Origin: Neurospora intermedia
Lineage: Eukaryota; Ascomycota; Sordariomycetes; Sordariales; Sordariaceae
Reading direction: 5' to 3'
Assembly (NCBI GenBank): GCA_037102815.1
Contig: BTPP01000012.1
Location: 781,373 to 845,372 of the forward strand
Length of the DNA stretch: 64,000 nt
The translations under genes and the position numbers were made by a program. This document shows positions 11,595-24,460 of the stretch, in pieces; positions within the stretch are counted from its first letter, which is position 1, and each line of letters opens with the position of its first letter. The notes beneath the pieces were generated by a model that saw nothing but the letters and a program-made list of their open reading frames with translations, was not told where the DNA came from and did no database searches.

Positions 11595-14500
11595 GATCTG
11601 ACTCCTGCAATGTTAAAGTCAACGCCGACGCGACGTTAACATAACTGAACCAGCGATCAGAGGATTGCCGTGGGATGGCCCGTTCGAGCAAAAGGTCTGT
11701 GCGTGAGGGGAGCTTGAACCGTTGCCCAGTGCTGTTACCTCTCTGTAGTGTGTACCTACCTGGTAAGACCCAGACTGACACCACCAAATGCCCTGTGCTT
11801 TTTGTGCTCCGTGCTTTGTGCCTGCATCGATCAGTGCAGTCGGGTGCAGCCATTCCCGAACCCCGAATTGAACGAAACGACACCATGTGGACCCCCACCC
11901 ACCACTCAGAACTCCGATCCAGCTGTCGGTCCAGCTCGCAAGAACCTCTATGGTTACCACGAGGGATACGTAAGAGCAGTGACAACAACTGAAGCCTCAG
12001 ACTGACCCCTACGTTAAAACGAGGGCGCAGATCATATGCCCAAGTTGAGCTTCACGACATGAAAAGCCAGCCATCCTCCATTGCCCGGCCTGGAACCGGC
12101 GACCGGAGCCCGAGTCCACGATATCATCCCGTTCTCATTGTCATTCGGCGACCACGAAAAAGCCCCACGACTTTGAGCAGGAGATCCCGTCGGGTATCAC
12201 CCGGTCGTCTATCGTTGTCCACCTCTAGTGTGCCTAGCCACCCGGGGCAGGGCTTTCCAGGACGATGGAGACAAAAAGAAGAAGAAAAGGTAATGACGAT
12301 GAATTGACCAGGCTCGATAGCAACACGAATAACATGCCATGCCATCCATCGGATCATCGTCAGATGGCATCAGTCGTAACCGATAACCGACAACAGACAG
12401 AGACAAGAAAAACAGCGGGATGAGACCAAACAAAACCTCCAAAGGATTATGGAGCCCGCTAATGCATGCTCTAAAGGCCCAGCCTAGACTTTTTTCGACA
12501 TGGTCTTGGAGCAAATGGAGCATGGGGCAGAGTCTTTGGTCGTCTCAGGTCGCTGCTGGCTGGTCTGCCCCCGGCTAACTGCTACTGCTGCTAGTCTCAA
12601 GACGTTACCTACCATTCGACAATGTCCTCGTGATTCAAAAACACCATGAATGAATTCCGCCCCAGTTCCGTTCATTCCGTCCATTCCCCGGGCCTATCAA
12701 GGCTTTACACTACGGTGCTAGAGCGCATTTAGCTCGTCGACTGAATGCGGGGCTAGTGTAGTGTAATGCCAGGGCAAGGAGTAGCTGATGTGCCATCTAC
12801 ACTACACATTCAGTGTCAGAGTCAATGCCAGAATCGGAGAGAGATGTGTTCGGGCATTGCCGTCGTACGTATCAGAGACTCTCAAGTCCGAGGATTTGAG
12901 GCTCCGGGGGCGGCTGTTGCGTTCCGTTACGAATCCCCCAGGGTCAGATTCAGGATCGGATAAGGGGGTACAAGTCAATGTCAACAACCAAGCTGTCAAA
13001 GCCGCCTCACAGGATTTTCAAGCCCAAATTAACAATGCTTGGCTATGCGCTATGCGCCACAGTATGGAGAATGGAGGTAATTGCTAGGTTCACTCACGAG
13101 GACGTGAAGCTGGAGAAAGATATGTCCGAGATGTGATGCCCCCATACGGCGTCTGGGCGTATCAGTCCGATCCCGGGAACATCCCTTCTCACAGGCCCAG
13201 GTCCGCAGTCCTGGGTCGGATCGGGCGCGCCTTGTCAAATCTCAAAAAAGGGCCTCAATTTGGGAGCCTCTTGCGACACGTTTTGGGTGGTGGTAAAAGC
13301 AAGGCGAGCTAGCTGCCTGCCCGCTGACTGATGCAATGGGTGGTGTGAACCGGGAATGGCCGCGGTGCAGGAGGAGTGGTGGTTCAAAATCACCAAAAAT
13401 ATTCCCAAAAGAGGGTGATACCTCACTGCAACCCCTGACAATGACGGAGAGAATATCAACTTTGTCACAGTGACAGACAGAAACAATCTAAGCCGCTTCT
13501 GTTCGGCCAGTCAGCATGATCACCAAGCTCCATATGTACACTACTACAAGCCTCATATCGTACGTATGTATGTCGTCCGGGGAATGAAAAAAAAAGAACA
13601 ATGGACAAAAGGGGATATGGAAATCCTCGCAAGAAGAGATCATTGGCGGTGATTGCACCCGACGTCGCCGACGTTGTGTAATCGTCGCTGAACCATATCT
13701 CTGGGTCACCTCATCGATCCCACTTCTTTCTTTGGACACGGGCCGGCCGCCTGACGCCTGACGGCTGACGGACCTGATGAGGCGGGGGGCTGAGAGATGA
13801 ATTCCCCGGGAGGCACCATATCACTGCACCGGCCATCACGAATATTTCACATCATCTCATTGGGTCCCAGTCGTAGGTAGTGAAATCAAAAGGGGAGAGG
13901 TTCTGGGTGTGGCATGATGCAGTTAGTGGCTGATAAGTGAGGGGCGCGTGTTGGTTGCCCAGAGTGGTGAGGCTTGAGAAGGAGGGACGGGAATTGGGGT
14001 TAAATCGGGGAACCCAGCTGAGACGGCTCCACTTTCAATTTTGCATCCATTTCCCCCCAGGGCCTGGTACCGTCAGGTCGCATTTTGCATCCTTTTCATT
14101 GGTCTGAAACCACAGTTCGTCCTATTTTCCCCCAAATTCTCATTCTGAAAATGGAGCTTCATCCCCCGCTGTAATTACAACTTGACAACCCCACTACAAC
14201 CACTGCACCAAACTGAGCCGATGAAGTCACCACCACCATCGTCGTCACACGGGGATCCCCTTCGGCGCGCGCGCACACCCACCACGAGCTGTCACTCCAT
14301 GGGCTTGTCTTCTCGGATCGCTTTAATTGTTTCAGATCAATCCGCTTATAGATCAGCGACAGTCTATGCAAGGCACGATGTGGCTGGCAGGTCGGCGGCA
14401 GGCAGCACGTACATACCTCTCTCTACCTAGTAAGCCTCACATTACCTCTAGCGACCCTGACTCGCTTACCACTTTTGCTGCGAATTCGAGTCACTTCCAT

Positions 14501-16643
14501 ATCCCGTTACATCATCGTCATCATCATTGTTGCTACTCGTTGGAAATCATCGCGATGCTGTCTGTCATCAATCTGGCCTATCCCGTCGTCAATATCGCGA
14601 ATATGGCCTCCATTGGTAATCTCGGCGAAACCTCACGAAGCTGCCTGCGATTACTACTACCAACCGACGTAGCGCGCATGTACCATAGGGTGGGATGACG
14701 ACAGGCGTGGGTGGTGGACAAGATGATGGATGACTCCGTCCCTCGCCAGCTCCGTCAGGATCATCAGGATTGTCAGGTACCGACCGACTAAACGTAACAC
14801 CACCACACGACAAAGGAGTAATTACAATCATCCCGTCCCCCCTTCTTTGGGATTCTCCCGGATCGCTGTTGCTGCCACTGGGCCGCTGCCGCCGTCCCAT
14901 TTGACATCCAACTCGATTCCCGCATCCGAGACAACACGAATCGGATGTCCGGAGCTTAGGAATATCGAGACGGGAGTTGTGCACAGCCTCGTCGATAACG
15001 TTACAGTCATCACTCATCTTCAAGTTAAAAAGGAAGATGCAGTGGAAGCGCAGAGCGCCACAGGCAGCAACACAAAGTTGCTGCGGAAGGCGGATACACC
15101 GTTACAGCACCTGAACTTTGAGCACTCTTGAGTCCTGCGGTGTCATCATCATGCTCCGTTTTGTGTAAGTAGCTCAGTAGAGGTAAGTATCCAGGTAGTG
15201 TATCACCAAACTGCGGAGCTGCAAAAAACCATCCAATCATTTTACTCCGTTTGCCTTTCTTCTTTCTTATTCTGTCTAGCCATGCCATTAGCCAGGGGCA
15301 CGCCTCCTTTGACTTGTGCTCCAGGACCAGAGCAGCATCAAAAAGAGAGAGAAAAAAAGGTTCCGGGGCGGTAGATCCCGTCGAGGCCCGTCTTACGGAG
15401 TGGGGGTCCTCCGCGGGCCCTTCTTCCCTCACTCTATGGTACTGTGTTCCATGCAGCTTTTCAGGCTCCGTCTCACCACGGTATCAACATGGTGATGCCC
15501 TGATGGTGGACGGATGGGTAGCTTTCCCTCATACGCCTGTTCCATGCCGCAAATGTCACGAGAATTCCGTCTTCGTAGTTCCAGGCAAGTTCCCGGTTGC
15601 CATTCGGCTGCTCACCCGGCCCTTACCCGGATTCCCGATCCAGCTTCAACCATCCCACCTCTTCCCCGGACTACGCTACACAGAGCGAGAGAGGCTAAAT
15701 CAAGAAACCAGAACCTTGTCAGCCCGCATGGAAACATTCATTCCAAGGTCAATCCCGTCCCCTCTGATCCAGAAAGACGGTCATCATCACTAGAGGGCAT
15801 GTGTTTCCCCAGCTTCTTGATAATTCCCCCCGAAATCAACTCCGATCACACTTGGCAAGTGATGTGGTGTGGGGGTTTTCCATTTTGGGAGATTTCTTTA
15901 ACTTCAGTCTTACTTGGTCACCCACGGAGCCACGCAAGACCAGGTTTAGAGCCCTGGGGGTTAAATCTCTTTAGCATGAGCTAGCTGGTAGACAGGCACG
16001 AGACAGGCCTAACAAGACCTGGTATGGTATAGCAGCATCTCAGCCATACAGTCGGTATCAAGTGGGAAACTTTCCATGCTCGCTTGGGCTTGGGCTAGAC
16101 ACAAATCGATTTCCATTCACACACAGATCGACAAGATAGCGCTGGGGGTTGGTTGCAAATCCTCAATGCTGCCCCCTGGGACATTATCCACTACCACCCC
16201 CCAAAAATACTGGGCAAACTGATACCAGGGGGGAGGGGGGCCGGGGACCATCCGGCACTTTCGCCCTGGTTTCCGTTTGAGAGCTCCCAAATTCCGCACT
16301 CGCAAGCAATCGCAAGCACTCGCAAGTTATGTGCCCCGGTACATGAACCCCCCCCCGCGGACCACTTCCGGTCCCTGAGCTGATGCACTTCAGAAAGCTG
16401 TCATCTGGTTGTTCGCCCAATCAAGGCACAAGTTCCCCAAGTTACCAGTCTTTCGGATCCCATGGCCCAAATTGCTGCAGCTGCCAGGCACAAACCAGGG
16501 CGGGCCTTCCATGCGTGGTCTTGGCTAAAAAGATCATCCTTGCCATTATCGTCGTCGAAAACAGTGACGATTCCTTGTTCTGACGGTGTTTGAAGCGAGA
16601 GAAGATGTTTCTTTTGAGGTTCCATCGTGGTCTAGTAATGTGA

Positions 16644-16675
16644 TGGTGGTGGTGGTGGTGATGATGATGAGGATG
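16644..16675. repeat. GGT/GAT trinucleotide microsatellite
   Basis: A run of GGT units passes into GAT units. It is intergenic; the His- or Val-rich frames it creates are not genes. Confidence 0.8.
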
Positions 16676-16881
16676 AGCTGCTGTAGGCAGTCTCGACAGT
16701 GCAGTAGACTTCATGGGTCGTTATCGGACGGTTACTACTCTGGTGACAGCCTTCACACCACAGTTCACTTTCGGAAACAGAAGGCTCGCATCCGCGGTGG
16801 CAGCCACAAGATGCCATCCCGGTACATGCATGATCCATTCGTTCCTACATATCGAAGCTGCAGCAAGCCCTACGACAGATT

Positions 16882-16914
16882 GACGGACGGACAGACAGAC
16901 AGACAGACAGACAG
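16882..16914. repeat. GGAC/AGAC tetranucleotide microsatellite
   Basis: Two GGAC units pass into about six AGAC units. Intergenic. Confidence 0.8.
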
Positions 16915-17200
16915 CTGGGACGGCGGGCCGGCCGGCGACAGGGCCATTCTTTGCCATCCAATTCCACGCGATTACTATTCTGGGCGAAAGTGGGAAAGTG
17001 AGCGAACCTCTTCCGTTGTTCCATTCAGGCTTCCAGAAGGTCCACTCAATGCCCCCCCTGATTCACCCTTCCGTTACGTCTCGCCCTGAATTTCGAAACT
17101 CCGGGCATTATTGATGGGAGAAGAAGCAGCTCCACTGCACCAAACCCACGAGGGCACCATCGCGGCGGCGCCGGCGGCGCGGGACTCGTGGCATGACATA

Positions 17201-17230
17201 GCATGGCATGGCATGGCATGGCATGGCATG
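17201..17230 (+). repeat. GCATG pentanucleotide tandem, six units
   Basis: Six perfect GCATG units. An oppositely oriented tandem of the same unit type lies at 18931-18955. Confidence 0.9.
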
Positions 17231-17319
17231 GAGTTGTTAGTCCCTGTAGGTTTCGCCGTTTTGGAACCAATCCTTCGCTGCAAGACAGACGTCTAGCAGG
17301 AGAAAGGACCCTGAAAACA

Positions 17320-20300
17320 ATGAAAATGTTCAAGGCCCCCTTGCTACTACTATTCCTGCTACAGTATCTAGCCCTCTTTCGAGCTGAGTGGAAAGCCTGG
17401 GATGAAGGAAAAACGGAGGTTTCTTCCTGGAAGGGCTGAAGCTACCTTCAATCCTTACTGTTGATGGCGAAAAAAAAGAGAAGAGAACGGAGTTGGGTGG
17501 AATTTCTGACAAACTGACGTTTCTCATTCTCTCCGTCCAGAGGTAATTTCCCGACCATTTTTGTTTTCCTGTTTCCATTTTGTCCGGATATTGATACGGT
17601 GCAAAAAAGTGTGGGCCTGCCTCTTTCAATCAGTTGGTACGTAATGTCCCCAAAGACCCCCTCCAAAAAAAGGCCCCAAAACGTTGAAATGGGGATCCGC
17701 TACAACCATTTGATACAGCACCTTGGTACCACACCATGTGCGGTACCAGATCACGATTAATCCTTGCATTTCACTCCCACGTTTTTCAGTTCTTTGCTTT
17801 TGGAGGATGGGGGGTAAAATTGATGTTTGATAGTTATCTGATATGTTCCTTGGAACCCTGATATAAGGTACTGACATATCAGTTTCATTCTTTCTTTATA
17901 GTAAATCGTGCCGTTATGATTGTGTCGTGGTCGTTGCTTGTTTTGTTTTTGCCTCTTATTCAGGGGTTTCCAGGGATCCGTCGTGATTCACTGCAATGCG
18001 TGGTGAGTGATAACGGTCGCTGAAAACACGATCTTGAAACAAATCGACACACAAAACAAAGAAAAGCAAAAGGGGAACTAAGGCGGAGTTACCGAGACCT
18101 TTGTTGGTCAAGCAAGGGCTCAAAACAGGCAGGAGAGAAGAAACGAACAAGTTGACCCCCAAACAGTTGATTCACATCAAGCTGCTGCTGAATGCAACCT
18201 CGCTGTCTCCGTCGTCATTCTCAACCTCGTCGTCGTCGTCATTGAAACTCAACGTAATTGGGGGTCCCTGTCGAAAATACGCCGTCGGAACCGAATGGAT
18301 GGAACTGAACGAACCCTCAGGGGAGGGGTGCCGGGGGTACCGGGGGCCCGGGCGGACAAGAATAACGGACCCGGGGTCCGGGTGGGACGGAGAAACTCAG
18401 AACCTAACTCAATGCTCTCGCCCAAAAAAAAACCCTCGCTACAACATACGGATCTACAACACCTCATAGAACTACACTAACGCTGCTATAAACGGTTTAA
18501 TTCAGGTCCCCCCCATCCATGGTCCCAATCGTTGAAACGGCGATCACCTCGAAAAACCACGTGCGCCCTCGCTAAGCAATTTCCCCTTGCCAAAAAGCCA
18601 TGCAAAACCTCGTTCCTGGATCCCAAAATCGCAAGCTATTTCCAAACTAATCGAACATCATTGTCGATCAATTTACCACGTTCAACCAATTCCAACTTTC
18701 CCATTCGTCACGACCACTCCTTTCCTCCTTTTCCTCTTTGCTTCTTCCCCTTTATGGGAAAGAATAGTGTAGTCCCAGGTCAAACCCACCCCCAAAAAAA
18801 CACCACGAGGCTTCAAGGTATCCACACTATAATCGCATCTACACTACACGTTTTCCCCCTTCTCCTTCCCCTGGTTCAAGCCAGGCACCTTGCTCACCAC
18901 CCACGGGATCAAGTACACTAAGACCAACCACCATGCCATGCCATGCCATGCCATGATCGTTGTCACAAAAAGAAAAGAAACAGAGTTTCCACATCCCCGG
19001 AATTTCACCTCCCCCCTTGTTCCTGTGACAGAGCATCTAGTATGAAAAGGGAATAAGTCAGTAGACTACCTCTAGGTACACTATGCATTAGCAACACAGT
19101 TCCGTTTCCTTGCTACCTATGCATACTACAAATCCCAGCTACTATGTACCTTAGAGAGGACGGACCCTGCCCCTGATGATTGATGTCTTGTCTATACCAT
19201 GCTAGTCTAGTCAGGGCAGTCGCTCGCTCGCTCGGTCGGTCCGGCCGTCATTCGGTCGCTTCACATTTAGTAGGTACCTAGTCGTAGGCTTTAACTCGGC
19301 GACTTCTCGCTTTATTGACGAGCGAGACGAGCGAACGACAAGAAACATGGGACGTCACATGGGAAAACTAGGTCGCATGGAAGTCACATGGGACAACATG
19401 CATGGCACTGAGAATTATGAGGACCAGACTTGACCCTGTGACAGATCAATGGAACCCTTTTCACGTTCTTGGGTCTTGGGGGGGGAAATTTCAAGACTAC
19501 AACTAGGGTAGTGAAAACGGAGGTCAAGTGAAGCAGGCCTCACTACCTAATAACCAACATATTTGCTTCTTCTTCTCATTAGACTACCTAGGTAATATCT
19601 ACAATGTCTGGGGAAAACGGAGTGGATGGGCACTTGGAGGGGGGGGGGGGGATCCACGGATTCGCCGATTAGTCTCGTTCGAGTCCCCCCCCCTTTTGTC
19701 CGCCTGGCTCGTTCGGGGTTCTCCTTGCTCTATCTTGGGAAATGGATATGTTCTGATATCCGTTCCGTCGGGTTAGGTACCTACCTTCCGTCGGGTACTG
19801 AAGCAGATGTGCAGCTGGAAACTGCAGCTGGAATCGGGGACCGTAGCTGGACCGGGCTACCTGACCTACTGAGATAGGGCTTGGAAGCAGCCATGGCTGT
19901 CCTGGTTTTGGGAAAGCTACCTCTATGTTTTTGCAGTTGGATCTAGGGCAGTTGTACCTTAGCTCGATCTTGCAAGCATCGTGAATTGTAGCAAGACATG
20001 GGACAACCAACGACGTAGCTGTTGGAGCTGGGATCCTTCTCTCAAGATTCACCCAAGTTGAACACCCTAGACGACACTGTACTCAACATCTGCCATCATC
20101 ACAACTTGTTTGAAGTTCGACCCTTACTAGAACTTGTGTTGGTTTCTCAGTCTCAGGTCCCCTGAAGCTACCTGTCGTTAGCATCACTAATCCCCAATGC
20201 CCTTACACAATCCCCTGCTTCACTACATGTATGGTTCAGTAGGGGTATACCGCCCAATAACCCGGGAGTTTCTCCGGTTCATGCTGCTGGAGCCCGTGAA

Positions 20301-23300
20301 TCCAGTCCCATTGATATCCCCCCCTTCGATCTAAAAAAGTACCAATAACCCACCCATCGATCCCGCCGTTACCGGTGTCCTGGTTCCTCCCAAATCACTG
20401 GAACCCGGATCTTTCGCTACTTACCTAGTTGATTACCACGTTTTTTTTTCTCTCTTTCTACTTATCTCATCATTCCATTTTTAGTTAGGTTATTAACTAG
20501 AAAGTGAAAGAGGCGAAGCGTGAAATGAATAGGCGATCATTTGCATAGGTCGCCTAACACCCCTCGCCTATTTCCTCGCCTATTGACCTAGCGGATCGAA
20601 CCTCCGTTTAGTGCTTTGCTAACTGGATGGATCCAACATCCTCGCTTATTTTGGGAAGTTGACTAGGTCACGATGGCAAAAAAAAAAAGGTCGATGGGGT
20701 CGTCCAGGTCGGTGGTTTAGGTCCGCCTTAGTAGTTTCATGGTCCCCTGGTCCCCTACGGTAGTCTGAGGAAAGTAAAGTGGAAATACCTAGGTACCCCT
20801 GGGAGGGGGAAACGGAGGAGACCCCTGGTGATTACCTAGAAAGAAGGGGCACCGAAGGAGAAGAAGAAGAAGAAGTGAAAGTAATAGGTACATGGAGAAT
20901 TGATGGAAGGAGGTGAAATGAAAACGGTGGAAGGAGGGGCGCACTGTACTTTCCATCCGTTATCTTGTTGTCTCTAAATTGAAATCACATGAGTGGCATG
21001 GCATGGAATGAGTGGAGTAAGGGAACCGGTGGACGGAAGATGGGGAGGAGGATGCACCGGGATACAGCCAGTGCGCTCCGGCTTTTCGGCCCTTTCGGGT
21101 GACGGATGACGTTGGATTACGGAATTTGCGCCCCGTGCAAGACGGAGTCTTTGGGCCGGTCCGGTCCGGTCCGATCTGGCTTGCACCAGGTAGTGGTGAC
21201 ACGTAACAGCGCCTGGTTGGTTGGGGTCTGAAGGCATTCATCACTTGATATTCCTGCCCATTTCGTGACCTCGAGAATGCTGAATGTGTATTGAAGGATC
21301 GACTTGAAGATGAGAAGAGTGTTGAGGGTACCTCTACCTCTACAATTTCATTAAGCCGAGAGCCGCAATATTTCAAGAAGCAGCTAGAGCCAGCTAGACT
21401 TAGACAGTGCAGTGAATTTTATTTAATTCGATCGATGTACATATCAATCCATCGCCGTCGGCTGCGGTATGGGATGCCGAAGGTTCTGATTTAGACTGGA
21501 TCCGGCAATTCACCGCTCGAGGTCTCGCATAGTTCAAGTTGGACCTTGGGTATCGGTCGCCAATGATGGCTGATGACAAAGTTAATTGACAGCGTGATAC
21601 CATTGCACAATGTACAGTGCTAGCGAGGTAGAGAGCCTGAGCATGCGGACAAATGCCTGGGTGAGCCAAAGTCGTAGCCTCTTCAGCCGACTGCGTGGAT
21701 GTCAGTCTCGAATGCAGTTTACAGCGGCGGTGGGTGTCGGTGAGGAGAAGGCACGCCCAGGTTTGTGCTTCTGGCACTGCCCTGCACGCGCTTGGATTCC
21801 CGTTTGCCCCCTCGCTGTCTGTGTTGATCGATCGGTGATTGCAAATTGGTTTCCCACTGGGCACTCATGTCCGCCGACTACGACTGCTTGAACCGCCGTG
21901 TCTGATGCAGTGAGTGAGTGTGTGGAAGGAGGAACCCATCCTGTCATTAGAGGTAACTTTGAGTTCGTTAGCGAAGCAGGACAATGAGGTCACATGACAA
22001 CAAAGATTGAACAAGAAGTGCTCCTTCTCTTCAACCACCGCCCTTGCCCCGGAAGAGTACCTTACACTTCTAGCGGACGTAGATGTTGACAAAATGATCA
22101 CGAATAGTCGAGGGCGGAAGTCGCAAGTGAGCTCTCAAGATGACCGCTCAATGTACCGCTGTTAGTGAGTCAAATCTTGATTATGGCAGAATCGATCGCT
22201 CTACTACCCCTTCTAACAGACTTTCAGAGGGTGTACTTCTCCTTCAGTGAGTGAGTGGCCTGAAGCCAGTTGCTCTCCTTCCAATTTTGTTTCTACAATC
22301 GAGTGTCACCCAAGGCCTCGACCGGGCGAGTGTGCTACCTGCTTCAGTCACGGTTCTCGAACTCAACCGATGGGAGATGAGTAAACCGGAACAGACCCTA
22401 GAAGTCATAATATCCATGACTGATGATGATAACGAAGATGGACTCAACCAAGGTTACTGCACCACTACGAAGGTCAGTTACTGACCCTTTACTCACACAT
22501 CTATCAGAGCAATTACAGCAAAAAGCATAGAGCGTCTAGTGAGGCGTGACACTCGAGCAAAAGAAAGCATGTGATCAAAAAGCCACTACAATCCGGTGTC
22601 TCGTTATCACCCAGCGCGCCATGCTTCGAGGCGCCATCAGCGATGGAATGATCGAAGGCAAATGAAGATCATTGTCTGGAAGTATTTGCGACCTCCAAAG
22701 CCTACGGTAGCAACACAAGCTAGGTAGGTACCTAGGCATATCACCATCTCCACATCGAAATTTCCCTTCCGTTCAACTACCTACCTACGTGTTGCATGTA
22801 CGAAGGATTAGCCATTGAGTGAGCTGGGTGGGAATTGAAAAATCAGCCTCACTAGAAATACTACCGTCAACATCCCCAGCAACCTTGATGATAACGCCGA
22901 AACCTCGTTTTGGTGTTTGTATAGACCTGGAAGCTCCGGACCCCTATCATTTCAGGGATGAACTCGGACACTCGAACCGTATATATAGCGGTGATAAGTA
23001 TATGTATCCGAAACAAATCAGGAGTCATCACTGCGAGAAGAGGGACTATAGCAAAGAGTCATTAATTAATCAACGTTGGACCATCGTAGCTGTCAAACAC
23101 AGGATGAGATGCCTCGTTGTGTCAGGTCTCATACAGTATCTGTGTGCATTCGACTTCTATGTAGTGAGCAGAACTACCTAAATGACAAAAAGAAAAAGAA
23201 AGAAGGCAAACAAGACTCCCGAAATTTACCTCTAAAGGCCTTGACACCAGCTCTTCACCTATCACAATTTCTCTAATCCTCTAATTCCCTTCCTGCCCCT

Positions 23301-24460
23301 TCCTACCTCTACCTGAACCTTCCCACAGCAATCACAACCCACAAGTACCTGCATAACTGCCTATACCTCTCTGCACAAGATATACACATACACATACCTA
23401 GATATATTCACCTCATCAGCTAGCTCTGGCGCCCAACGGTCGACAGCGAGGACAAGCAGGAGCCTCTTACATACTTGTACCTCTCTCTACCTTTACCTTT
23501 GCCAGCACCCCCTTCCCCACCCCCCCTCCTGACGGGTCAGTAACAGGGTATTTTCATAACACAGTGTCGCCAGTTAGATAAGTATAGCAAACAATGGCCA
23601 AAGGGAAGGACATCTCCAGGCAAATTAGGGGAATATCAGTGACCAAGGGACTCGGTTTGACGACCGACCCTCGAAGACTAGTTCTATGTACCGCAAATGT
23701 TGGTACCCGCGGCTTTGGTAGAAATCAGGGTAATACTGTGTACTATAAAGTTATCGATGACCTGTTGCGCCGCTTACAACGCCTGATAATGTCATTCTTG
23801 TCAGAGATTGGCATCAATTTTGGAGTTTCAGAGATTCCGATGTTGCAACCCCTTTTTGGTAATTACTGGCAACCTCTCTTCACTTTGACTCATCACTATC
23901 AACACGTCGTCAAGTAGGTACTTTTTTTGTAGAGACTGAGCCGCCAACACCACCTGTTCCGGCGAGAGAGGTGGTTCAACATCTGTTCTAGATGATAGAC
24001 GGCAGACTTCTGAACGTAAGAGGCGGTAGAGGTACGCATTATTAGTAGCACATCATCACATTATCACAACTTCAACCTGAGTCCCATTGTCAAGATCAGG
24101 TAGGTCTGAACTCGCTTTAATATTTGCGCTTGATTGCCTATGTATCGATACTGTAAAGGCGAGTGTAGTCCACAGATAATGAGCCTATATACTAGGTCTA
24201 GTCGGCGGGTATTTTTCCCCAGGCTACTCAGGACAAGGCCGCCCATCCTGACGAATAAGAAAGAATATTGACGAGCCGTAGAGTGAGATGAGACATAACC
24301 CTAAAACACCAACGGATTAAGAAAAAAACAGCATCCGTACGCTATGCAAAGAATAATAACAAAAGCAAGAAAAGAAATAGCCATGACAAAGTTCCCTACA
24401 GTCGTCCCAGCAACGTCTAGTCACGGTCAAGAAACGTACCCAGAACAGGCAAAATGCGAA
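17320..24460. other. Gene-poor intergenic DNA with palindromes and homopolymer pairs
   Basis: No conserved gene was recognised. The stretch holds the inverted CCATG tandem, a 13-base G run at 19639-19651 facing a 9-base C run at 19685-19693, and several copies of a TACCTCTAGGTA-type palindrome (19067, 22720). A 107-codon ATG frame at 23594-23917 has a good start context but no biased codon use or family match. A short signal-peptide-like frame lies at 17320-17439. Neither is annotated as a gene. Confidence 0.5.
18931..18955 (-). repeat. CCATG pentanucleotide tandem, five units, inverted
   Basis: Five perfect CCATG units on the plus strand, the inverted counterpart of the CATGG-type tandem at 17201-17230. 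Two-unit versions occur at about 12331 and 20995. Confidence 0.9.

Larger units (their letters stand above)
9062..17319. other. Gene-poor intergenic DNA with microsatellites
   Basis: No recognisable protein, tRNA or rRNA gene was found. Longer open frames, for example 9833-10297 and 15251-15793, lack biased codon use or an ATG start and match no family. Tetranucleotide repeats occur at 10657-10676 (GAAC), 11536-11555 (TTGA), 11571-11594 (GTTT then GCTT) and 16882-16914 (GGAC then AGAC). A GGT/GAT run lies at 16644-16675. A short coding-like stretch ending in a GTAAGA donor is noted at about 11880-11966 but cannot be assigned to a gene. Confidence 0.5.

Noticed and set aside
15251-15793. 180-codon plus-strand frame
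   Set aside because: Starts at TTG and lacks codon bias or domains.
20580-20610. tRNA B-box-like sequence on the minus strand (GGTTCGATCC)
   Set aside because: The flanking bases cannot form a T-stem and no tRNA fold was found.
23594-23917. 107-codon ATG frame with a good start context (ACAATGGCC)
   Set aside because: Codon use unlike the real genes here and no family match; kept only as a possibility.
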